The notes beneath the pieces are model-generated. The model made no database searches, was not told the DNA's origin, and was given only the letters and a program-made list of their open reading frames with translations. The position numbers and the translations under genes were made by a program. Positions 55,141 through 64,000 of a stretch of 64,000 nucleotides of DNA are shown one piece after another (the stretch's first letter is position 1; each line of letters starts with the position of its first letter). The DNA is from Paraburkholderia sejongensis (GTDB lineage Bacteria > Pseudomonadota > Gammaproteobacteria > Burkholderiales > Burkholderiaceae): assembly GCF_020880815.1 (NCBI RefSeq), contig NZ_JAJITD010000006.1, positions 372,001 through 436,000 of the forward strand. Direction: 5' to 3'.

Positions 55141-55803
55141 TCAGAACGCCGGCGGCGCATCGAGCATCGCCTGCCCGACCGCCTTCTGCTGATCGCCGTC
55201 GCGCCCGAGCAGCGTTTGCGCGGCGCCGCGCCGATCGTCCGCGGCCTTGTTCTGGCCCAGTTTCCATTTACCGACCAGCCGCGTCACCTCGATCTCGATC
55301 CCGACGATCGCACCGAGCATCTGCGCGATGAAGTCGGCCGGCGCATCGCCGATCTTCCACGGCACCGGCTCGCCGGCTTCCATCTTGCGCGTGAGCCGCG
55401 CGACCAGACCGCGCACGAACGCTTCGTCGTCGCGCACCACAATCCTGCCATGCGCATGCACGACCATATAGTTGTAGGTCGGCACCTGCTTGTGGGTCTC
55501 CTGCTTGCTCGGGTACCAGGTCGGCGAAATGTAAGCGGCCGGTCCCTGGAAGATCACCAGCGCGTCCGGATGGGTCGCGGCTTCCTGCCAGACGGGGTTG
55601 GCCCGCGCGACGTGCGCGCGCAGCACGCAGCGCGCCGCTTCGGGCGAGCCGTCGGCGGCCGGCGATAGCTGCGCCTCGAACGGCAAATGATTCGCGTCGA
55701 GCCCGTGCGGACCATGCGTAATCAGCGCGCCGAACGGCTGCTCGGCGATCAGGCGATGGAGAATCTCCGGGCGGTTCTCTTCGAAGTGGGCGGGCAGATA
55801 CAT
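55141..55803 (-). CDS. PaiB-like FMN-binding negative transcriptional regulator
   Basis: A 220-residue protein of the PaiB family. It opens MYLPAHFEENRPEILHRLIA, continues with GLDANHLPFEAQL and ARANPVW, then AYISPTWYPSKQETHKQVPT, NYMVVHAHGRI and RLTRKMEAGEPVPWKIGDAP. PaiB in Bacillus represses sporulation and protease genes; proteobacterial relatives are FMN-binding with unclear targets. GGAG lies eight bases before the ATG. It is divergent from the DUF1254 lipoprotein gene. No separate DNA-binding motif is visible, so the role as a repressor is only by family name. Confidence 0.88.
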   Translation of the reverse strand: MYLPAHFEENRPEILHRLIAEQPFGALITHGPHGLDANHLPFEAQLSPAADGSPEAARCVLRAHVARANPVWQEAATHPDALVIFQGPAAYISPTWYPSKQETHKQVPTYNYMVVHAHGRIVVRDDEAFVRGLVARLTRKMEAGEPVPWKIGDAPADFIAQMLGAIVGIEIEVTRLVGKWKLGQNKAADDRRGAAQTLLGRDGDQQKAVGQAMLDAPPAF

Positions 55804-56163
55804 TGAAACGCTCCGGAAGCGGGATGGCGAAAGAGTGGAGACCACATGAACGAAACGACGGCTCGACCGGTCAGCGAATCGAACAACCTGTTAGCGTGTT
55901 TGCGTGCGTTGCGGGGCAAGCGGATGCGACGCGTTGCGAGCGCGCCGGAAGTGCCGGTTGCGCCGTTGACGCGCGGCATGCGCGCGAGATCGCGCAATTG
56001 CCCGCTTTATGCTTGCCTGGTTAGCAAGGATACGATACAACGCGATGTTGCCGGAATCGCATTCGGCGGGTTGGCTGCGCAGTGGTTCGGGAGACCCGCG
56101 CATGTTGCCAGGCGCTGCGCACCGGCATCTCCCATAGAACCGCACGTTCCGCACTTTGAACGA
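55804..56163. other. Divergent intergenic region, no gene seen
   Basis: About 360 bases between the paiB-like and DUF1254/DUF1214 genes. The frame of the latter is open through part of it, but no ribosome site or signal peptide supports an earlier start. No motif defined. Confidence 0.4.
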
Positions 56164-57585
56164 ATGATAAAAAATCGCCGAGAACCGTTTTCTCTGTCAC
56201 GGGCCTGCGTGTCGCTCGCAGGTCTGGCACTGCTGGCCAGCTGTGCATCGACCCCGACCGCGACTCACCAAAGCACCGGCTGGATCAAGGATGAAGTCGC
56301 CGATTCCTATGTGTTCGGCTACCCGCTGGTCATGATGAGCGTCGCGCGCGACGCGGCCGTCGGCACCGAACCAGGCCGCGCGCCTTTCAATACGCTGCGT
56401 CACGCGCAGGCGCTGCCGCCGATCGGCACGGCCAATCCACCGCAACCGGGCCTCGATACGCTCGCCTCGACCGGCTGGCTCGATGTCGGCGACGAGCCGG
56501 TGATTCTGTCGTTGCCCGATTCGCATGGCCGTTACGTCGATGCCCGCGTGCTCGACATGTGGACCAACGTGGTGTGGTCGACCGGGCCGCAGTTCGTCGC
56601 CGGTACGGCCGGCACCAAGGGTGTGCGCGCGCAAACGATTGCCTTCGTCGCGCCCGGCTGGAACGGCGAGCTGCCGGCGGGCGCGAAGCGCGTCGAAGTG
56701 CCGACCCGCAACGCATGGATCAGCGTGCGCGTGCAGTCGAACGGCGCGCGCGATCTGAACGCGATTCGCAAGCTGCAGCACGGCATTCGCCTCGCGCCGC
56801 TGAGCGTCTATGCGGGCGACGCGGAGCCGGCAGCGCCGTCGCGCGGCAATGGCAGCAGCGGCGTTGCGAGCGCCGCCGGCACGCCGGCCCAGCAGGTCGC
56901 CGCGCTCGATGCGAGCGCCTTCTTCGGCCGCCTCGCCGATGCATTGGCTGACAATCCGCCGTCACCGGCCGATCCGCACGCGCTGAAGTTTCTTGCCGAT
57001 CTCGGCGTCACGCCGGGCGAATCGGTCAAGCTGCCGAAGGCCGCCGACGCACTCGCGGCCGGTCTCGCCGATGGCCGCGAGCGCGTCGCGACGCCGCCGA
57101 CCAATCTGCTGAGTGCGAACGGCTGGAGCTGGTTCGGCGACGGCGTGGGCAACTACGGCCCCGACTACGCGCTGCGCGCGTATGCGGCGAGCACGCAGCC
57201 CGGCATCGGCACCAAAGACGACGAAGTGCGCGCGGTCGTCACGCAGGACAGCGACGGCCACCCGCTGAACGGCGCGAATCGCTACGTGATCCATTTCCCG
57301 GCGAACCGCCTGCCGCCGGTGCGCGGCTTCTGGTCGCTGACCGCGTACACGAAGGACGGCGCGCTGAGCGAGAACGCGCCGGGCCGCCTCGCGGTCGGCG
57401 ATCGCAATGGCGCGCGCCGCAATCGCGACGGCTCGCTCGACGTGGTGGTGTCGTCGACCCGCAGCCGCACCGGCAACTGGCTGCCCGCGCCGCGCGCGGA
57501 CATGCAACTGGTGCTGCGTCTGTATGCGCCGAAGCCGCAAGCCACCGACGGCAGCTGGGAGCCGCCGGCGGTCGTGCGGCAGTAA
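56164..57585 (+). CDS. DUF1254/DUF1214 domain lipoprotein
   Basis: A 473-residue exported protein. Signal with lipobox LALLASCAS (lipidated Cys at about residue 27). DUF1254 region at about 45-190 (DSYVFGYPLVMMSVARDAAV, DVGDEPVILSLPDSHGRYVD, DMWTNVVWSTGPQF). DUF1214 region at about 330-470 (YVIHFPANRLPPVRGFWSLT, then LSENAPGRLAVGDR and NWLPAPRADMQLVLRLYAP). Family members occur widely in Proteobacteria; their biochemical role is not settled. A low-complexity Ala/Gly/Ser linker separates the domains. The ATG is chosen just before the signal peptide. Confidence 0.88.
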   Translation: MIKNRREPFSLSRACVSLAGLALLASCASTPTATHQSTGWIKDEVADSYVFGYPLVMMSVARDAAVGTEPGRAPFNTLRHAQALPPIGTANPPQPGLDTLASTGWLDVGDEPVILSLPDSHGRYVDARVLDMWTNVVWSTGPQFVAGTAGTKGVRAQTIAFVAPGWNGELPAGAKRVEVPTRNAWISVRVQSNGARDLNAIRKLQHGIRLAPLSVYAGDAEPAAPSRGNGSSGVASAAGTPAQQVAALDASAFFGRLADALADNPPSPADPHALKFLADLGVTPGESVKLPKAADALAAGLADGRERVATPPTNLLSANGWSWFGDGVGNYGPDYALRAYAASTQPGIGTKDDEVRAVVTQDSDGHPLNGANRYVIHFPANRLPPVRGFWSLTAYTKDGALSENAPGRLAVGDRNGARRNRDGSLDVVVSSTRSRTGNWLPAPRADMQLVLRLYAPKPQATDGSWEPPAVVRQ

Positions 57586-57920
57586 CGATCGAAACGGCGC
57601 GCCGCCGGCCAACGCCGCGCGCCGTTGGTCGCCACCAAACCCCGTGTGACGACGATATGGACGTCGAAGCATCGGTGACGCGCACGTCGGTAGTCAGTCA
57701 TAGCACTATGACGCGCCGTCGAACCGCTGCATGTCAATCGATGCTGCTCCGCTGTGCCCAGCGGCTCCGCATTTTCTGAAAATCATCAATAAGCAGCGCG
57801 AATCGTCAAAGCCAGGCCTGACATTCCTGCCTGCGCAAACGATTCACGTCTTATACTGCCGCTTGCAGCTTTTCTGTCTTTCCGCGGCGGGCTTGCCGCC
57901 GCATTCAATCCAGCTCCAGC
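57586..57920. other. Intergenic region before the DUF748 gene
   Basis: About 335 bases with a mild drop in GC. Likely holds the promoter of the DUF748 gene. No element could be assigned. Confidence 0.4.
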
Positions 57921-60900
57921 ATGGCAAGCCTCAATAAAGAATCGATCGCCTCCTCCATGCAGACCATGCGCGAAGTCGCGCAGTCGCGCCGTACGCGCCG
58001 CATTCTCGTAGGTTTGCTGATCTTTATCGTCGTCTTCGGTCTGCTCGGCTTTTTCGCCGCGCCGCCGCTGATTCGCCATCTCGCGAGCCAGCAGCTGAGC
58101 AAGCAGCTCGACCGGCCGGCGTCGATCGGCCGCATCGCGCTCAACCCGTACACGCTGCGCTTCGAAGCCGATAACGTGCATATCGGCGAGCGCGGCGGCG
58201 CGGGCGATTTCATCGATATTTCGCGGCTGATCGTGAAGCCGTCGTGGAGTTCGGTGTTTCGCGGCGCGCCGATCGTCGACGAAGTGCAGGTCGATTCGCC
58301 GCGCTTCAATATCGTGCGCTACGACGCGCAGCGCTTCAATTTCAGCGACCTGATCGAAAAATTCGCGAATCAGCCGGCCAAACCCGACAGCAAGCCGACG
58401 CTGTTTTCCGTCTCCAATATCCGCGTAGAAAATGGCCAGGTCCGCTTCGACGACCGGCTGCTCGGCACGACTCACCTGATCGACGAGTGGAAGCTCGGCA
58501 TTCCGTTCATCGCGACGCTGCCGTCGAAGACCGACATCTTCGTCGAGCCGCTGCTGCGCGCGCGCATCGACGGCACTAGCGAGCTGGCGATCGACGGCAG
58601 GACCAAGCCGTTCGCGGCGTCGCGCGAATCGGAAGTGTCGCTGCGATTCGACCAGCTCGACGTGCCGAAGCTGATTTCCTATGTGCCGTCGAAGCTGCCG
58701 GTGATCGTGCAGTCGGGCAAGCTGTCGACCGATCTGAAGCTCAATTTCGTGATCTCGAACGACACGCCGTCGCTGCGGGTCGCGGGCACTGTCGACCTGA
58801 ACGATGTCGACGTGCAGGATCAGAGCAAGGCGCCGTTCTTCGCGGCGCGCGCGGTGCACGTCGCGGCCGGCTCGCTCGAACCGATGAAGAGCGTCTACCA
58901 TTTCGACGACATTCGCATCGATGCGCCGAGCGCGAGCCTCGAGCGCGACAAAAACGGCGTGCTGAGCGTCGAGAAGATGTTCGCGGCGCCCGCGAATGCT
59001 TCCAAAGCGGACAAAGCGGCCTCGGCCACGGCCGCTACGGCGAGCGCGCCCGCCGTCGCATCCGGCGCGAATGCGCAGGCCAGTAACGCCAAGCCCGACG
59101 CTAACGCTCAAACCGCCGCCAAGCCGGCCCCGCCGATCGATCTGTTCATCAAACGCTTCGCCTTGAACGACGGCACGCTGAACGTGCACGACGAGGCCGC
59201 GTCGCGTCCGGTCGACCTCGGCCTGCAAAACCTCGCGGTGACGCTGACCGATTTTTCGACGCTGGCGGCGACGCCCGCGCATTACACGCTCAACACCAGC
59301 TTCAAGGGCGATGCCGGGTCGCTGGCCGGCGACGGCACGCTGGGCCTCGCCGCGAAGACCGCGAGCGCGAAGCTCGATCTGAAGTCGCTGAAGCTGCCGC
59401 CATTGCAGCCGTATCTCGACACCGCGACGTCCGCGCAGGTGCTCGACGGCGCGTTGTCCGCGACGACCCAGATCGACGCGAACTGGTCGAAAGCGCCGGC
59501 GGCGGTGACGGTTGCGGATACCCAACTGGGCCTGCAGTCGCTGAAGCTCGCGGCGCGCGGCGACAAAGCGCCGGTGATCGCGCTCGCGCAAGGCAACGTG
59601 GTGGTCAAGCAGGTCGACGTGGCGGCGCGTACCGCCGACGTGACCAGCGTCGACGCGACGGGCCTCGCGGTCGATGCGCAACGCCTGAAGAACGGCAGCA
59701 TCAATCTGAGTTCGCTCGCCGGCGCGCATGAAGAAGCGCAGCAGCGCACCGCGATCCACGCGGCGAAAAAAGCCCAGGCCGAAGGCCCGGCATGGCACTA
59801 CAAGATCGGCGAGTTGACGCTGAAGGACTCGACCGCGAACTTCACCGACAACACCACGCCGCAGCCGGTCAAGCTGAGCATCACGCCGCTGCAATTGAAG
59901 GTGCAGCAGATCAGCGACGACCTGAGCCGGCCGCTGCCGGTCGATCTGCAAGCGACGCTGAACAGGAAGGGCACGCTCGCGCTGAAGGGCGACGTCACCG
60001 CGACGCCGCTGAAGGTCGCGGTCAAGATCAACGCCAACCGCCTCGACGCGGCCGCGTTCGAACCGTACTTCGGCGACAAGCTAAATGCGGCGATCGCGAG
60101 CGCGCTGCTGAACGCGAACGGCGAACTCGCGCTCTCGCAGGCGAAGGCGCTGAAGGCGAACTATCGCGGCGACGTCGCGCTGGTCGACGTGCGGATGCTC
60201 GATAAGGCGACCTCGGATCCGTTCGCCGGCTGGGGCTCGCTCGCGCTGTCGAACCTGAAGGCCGATTACGACGAGCACGGCACCGTGGTCGACGCGAGCC
60301 GCGTGACCTTCTCGAAGTTCTACGGCCGCGTGCTGCTCGACGCGCAAGGCAAGCTGAATCTGAAGGACGTGGTCGCGCATCAGAGCGGTAACGCGCAGTC
60401 GCTGACGCGCGACGGCAGCGGGGCCAAGCCGATTCCGCTGACGCCGGGGGCGGTGTCGGAGGCGGTGGCCGCGTCGGCGCCTGCGGCGGCATCGCCGGCG
60501 GTCGTCGCCGCGACGCCGGCCACCGTCACCGCCGCCACGCCGCCGCAAAACCCGGTCAAGCTGCGGTTCGGCCAACTGGTGCTGCAGCAGGGCCGCGTCA
60601 CCTACACCGACAACTTCATCAAGCCGAACTACACCGCGAATCTCGTCGACATTCAGGGCACCGTCGGCGCGTTCGGTACGGAATCGACGACGCCCGCGCA
60701 GGTCGATGTCGGCGCAAAACTCGCGGCTAACGGTCCGCTGACGATTCGCGGCACCGTCAATCCACTGATCGCGAAACCGGCGCTCGATCTGACCGCGACC
60801 GCGCACGGCATCGAACTGACCAACCTGACGCCGTATTCGGCGAAATACGCGGGCTACCCGATCACCAAGGGCAAGCTCAACGTCGATCTGCATTACACGC

Positions 60901-61742
60901 TGCAAAACGACCAGTTGAATGCGAACAACCACCTGTTCATCGATCAGCTGACGTTCGGCGATCACGTCGAGAACGACACTGCGACCAAGCTGCCGGTGCG
61001 TTTCGCGATCTCGCTGCTGAAGAACTCGCGCGGCGAGATCGACGTGAACCTGCCGGTGTCGGGGTCGCTGTCGAATCCCGAGTTCAGCGTCGGCGGCCTG
61101 ATCTGGCATGCGGTGCTGAACCTGCTCGAAAAGGCGGTGACCGCGCCGTTCTCGCTGATCGCGAACGCGTTCGGCGGCAATGGCCAGGAGCTCGGCTATG
61201 TCGAATTCGAAGCGGGCTCGGCGCAGCTGACCGACAGCGACAAGCAGAAGCTCGACACGATCGTGAAGGCGCTGAACGACAAGCCGTCGATCCGCATGGA
61301 CCTGATCGGCCGCGTCGATCCGAAGGTCGACGAACCAGCGCTGCGTTCCAGTTATGTGGACCGGCTGGTCAAACAGCAGAAGGTCAAGGACGTGGTCGGC
61401 AACGGCGAAAGCGTGGATCTGTCCACCGTCACGGTCGATCAGAAGGACTACGACAAGTATCTGACCAAGGCCTACAAGTCCGCCGACTTCAAAAAGCCGC
61501 GCAACTTCATCGGCCTGACCAAAAGCGTGCCCGACGACGACATGAAGGGCGCGCTCGCGGCCAACGCGCCGATCGACGACGCGTCGCTGCGCCAGCTCGC
61601 GCAACAACGCGCGCAGAGCGTGCAGCAGTATCTGGACGGCAAGATCGACAGCAGCCGCATCTTCATCGTCGCGCCGAAGCTCACCGCCGACGATATCAAG
61701 GACAAGGGCGCGACGACACGAGTCGATTTCGGCCTGAAGTGA
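57921..61742 (+). CDS. DUF748 / AsmA-like large envelope protein
   Basis: A 1273-residue protein. One N-terminal membrane helix (ILVGLLIFIVVFGLLGFFAA, about 28-47) anchors a very long periplasmic part made of AsmA/DUF748 repeats, such as ASIGRIALNPYTLRFEADNV, FDQLDVPKLISYVPSKLPV and ATAHGIELTNLTPYSAKYAG. Near 1095 a segment resembling the OmpA-like start appears (GYVEFEAGSAQLTDSDKQKL). Such proteins are related to the AsmA superfamily that moves phospholipids between membranes. It is a single gene. Ala-rich linkers lie near 355-405 and 835-880. The exact role is not known for this family. Confidence 0.9.
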   Translation: MASLNKESIASSMQTMREVAQSRRTRRILVGLLIFIVVFGLLGFFAAPPLIRHLASQQLSKQLDRPASIGRIALNPYTLRFEADNVHIGERGGAGDFIDISRLIVKPSWSSVFRGAPIVDEVQVDSPRFNIVRYDAQRFNFSDLIEKFANQPAKPDSKPTLFSVSNIRVENGQVRFDDRLLGTTHLIDEWKLGIPFIATLPSKTDIFVEPLLRARIDGTSELAIDGRTKPFAASRESEVSLRFDQLDVPKLISYVPSKLPVIVQSGKLSTDLKLNFVISNDTPSLRVAGTVDLNDVDVQDQSKAPFFAARAVHVAAGSLEPMKSVYHFDDIRIDAPSASLERDKNGVLSVEKMFAAPANASKADKAASATAATASAPAVASGANAQASNAKPDANAQTAAKPAPPIDLFIKRFALNDGTLNVHDEAASRPVDLGLQNLAVTLTDFSTLAATPAHYTLNTSFKGDAGSLAGDGTLGLAAKTASAKLDLKSLKLPPLQPYLDTATSAQVLDGALSATTQIDANWSKAPAAVTVADTQLGLQSLKLAARGDKAPVIALAQGNVVVKQVDVAARTADVTSVDATGLAVDAQRLKNGSINLSSLAGAHEEAQQRTAIHAAKKAQAEGPAWHYKIGELTLKDSTANFTDNTTPQPVKLSITPLQLKVQQISDDLSRPLPVDLQATLNRKGTLALKGDVTATPLKVAVKINANRLDAAAFEPYFGDKLNAAIASALLNANGELALSQAKALKANYRGDVALVDVRMLDKATSDPFAGWGSLALSNLKADYDEHGTVVDASRVTFSKFYGRVLLDAQGKLNLKDVVAHQSGNAQSLTRDGSGAKPIPLTPGAVSEAVAASAPAAASPAVVAATPATVTAATPPQNPVKLRFGQLVLQQGRVTYTDNFIKPNYTANLVDIQGTVGAFGTESTTPAQVDVGAKLAANGPLTIRGTVNPLIAKPALDLTATAHGIELTNLTPYSAKYAGYPITKGKLNVDLHYTLQNDQLNANNHLFIDQLTFGDHVENDTATKLPVRFAISLLKNSRGEIDVNLPVSGSLSNPEFSVGGLIWHAVLNLLEKAVTAPFSLIANAFGGNGQELGYVEFEAGSAQLTDSDKQKLDTIVKALNDKPSIRMDLIGRVDPKVDEPALRSSYVDRLVKQQKVKDVVGNGESVDLSTVTVDQKDYDKYLTKAYKSADFKKPRNFIGLTKSVPDDDMKGALAANAPIDDASLRQLAQQRAQSVQQYLDGKIDSSRIFIVAPKLTADDIKDKGATTRVDFGLK

Positions 61743-61824
61743 GAGAGGGGGTGTCGCGCACGCCGCGCGGTTAGCCGGGCGGCGCGCGGCGTTCACTCGC
61801 TTGACGCTCTCAAATCCCCTCGCC

Positions 61825-61853
61825 AAAAAAAAAGCCCGACCTGAGGTCGGGCT
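61825..61853 (-). terminator. Rho-independent terminator of acnA
   Basis: Minus-strand stem AGCCCGACC / GGTCGGGCT (9 base pairs, 3-base loop) followed by a T-run (nine A on the plus strand). Confidence 0.88.
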
Positions 61854-61925
61854 CCAAAGTCGGCTGCGCCCTCCACAGGACGCAGCCCCTGCAAAACAGC
61901 GAGGCTGTTTGCGTTGCCGCGTGGC

Positions 61926-64000
<2,075 letters not shown>

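Noticed and set aside
57786..59951. 721-codon open frame antisense to the DUF748 gene
   Set aside because: Arg-rich mirror-frame product with no motifs; the sense protein is a clear DUF748 member.

Overview
The window is high-GC DNA typical of a Burkholderiales bacterium, most likely Paraburkholderia or a close relative. The signs are a Burkholderia-type trimeric porin, an H-NS protein with the short betaproteobacterial C-terminal motif, cold-shock and chemotaxis genes, RF3, and many sugar and organic-acid catabolic operons under GntR, IclR and sigma-54 regulators. No rRNA, tRNA, insertion sequence, prophage or CRISPR array was seen. The species cannot be fixed from the sequence alone.

Layout. 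0-1 kb: start of a porin gene cut by the left edge. 1.1-8.3 kb: an accessory island with two BTAD-type regulators (a large BTAD/AAA-ATPase protein and a BTAD/alpha-beta-hydrolase fusion), a DUF4242 protein, an FAD-dependent monooxygenase and a broken methyltransferase. 8.5-16 kb: a GntR-controlled catabolic cluster (class V aminotransferase, MFS importer, 2-keto-4-pentenoate hydratase-type enzyme, large FAD/Fe-S 2-hydroxyacid dehydrogenase). Two near-identical palindromes mark the GntR start and the aminotransferase promoter. 16-23.2 kb: secreted beta-propeller, small hypothetical proteins, LysE exporter, cNMP-domain/thioredoxin-reductase-like fusion, DedA-rhodanese fusion. 23.6-26.9 kb: a GntP-type permease divergent from a sigma-54 activator, with a readable -24/-12 promoter and an adjacent palindrome. 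27-35 kb: lipoprotein, serine hydrolase, H-NS, a 23-bp direct-repeat-bounded non-coding block, prfC, and a Pat-like acetyltransferase with a degenerate ligase half. 35.4-40 kb: an IclR regulator divergent from a four-gene L-fucose/L-rhamnose-type oxidative sugar operon that lacks the acid-sugar dehydratase. 40-52 kb: thioesterase, two chemoreceptors, cold-shock protein, AGE-family epimerase, MgtC, an Ala/Ser low-complexity membrane protein, a 52-residue gene behind a repeated AGGGAAAACCCT promoter element, a His-rich secreted protein, 3-hydroxyacyl-CoA dehydrogenase and a flavin reductase-type protein. 52.4-64 kb: CopA with a CueR-type promoter, PaiB-like protein, DUF1254/DUF1214 lipoprotein, a 1273-residue DUF748 protein, and aconitase cut by the right edge.

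How the parts relate. Most of the window is ordinary core and catabolic chromosome. The least ordinary parts are the 1.1-8.3 kb BTAD island, the paired GntR operators, the sigma-54 control region of the permease, and the repeated palindrome in front of the tiny gene at 47.3 kb. Pathway substrates for the 9-16 kb and 23.6-25 kb loci cannot be fixed from sequence alone.
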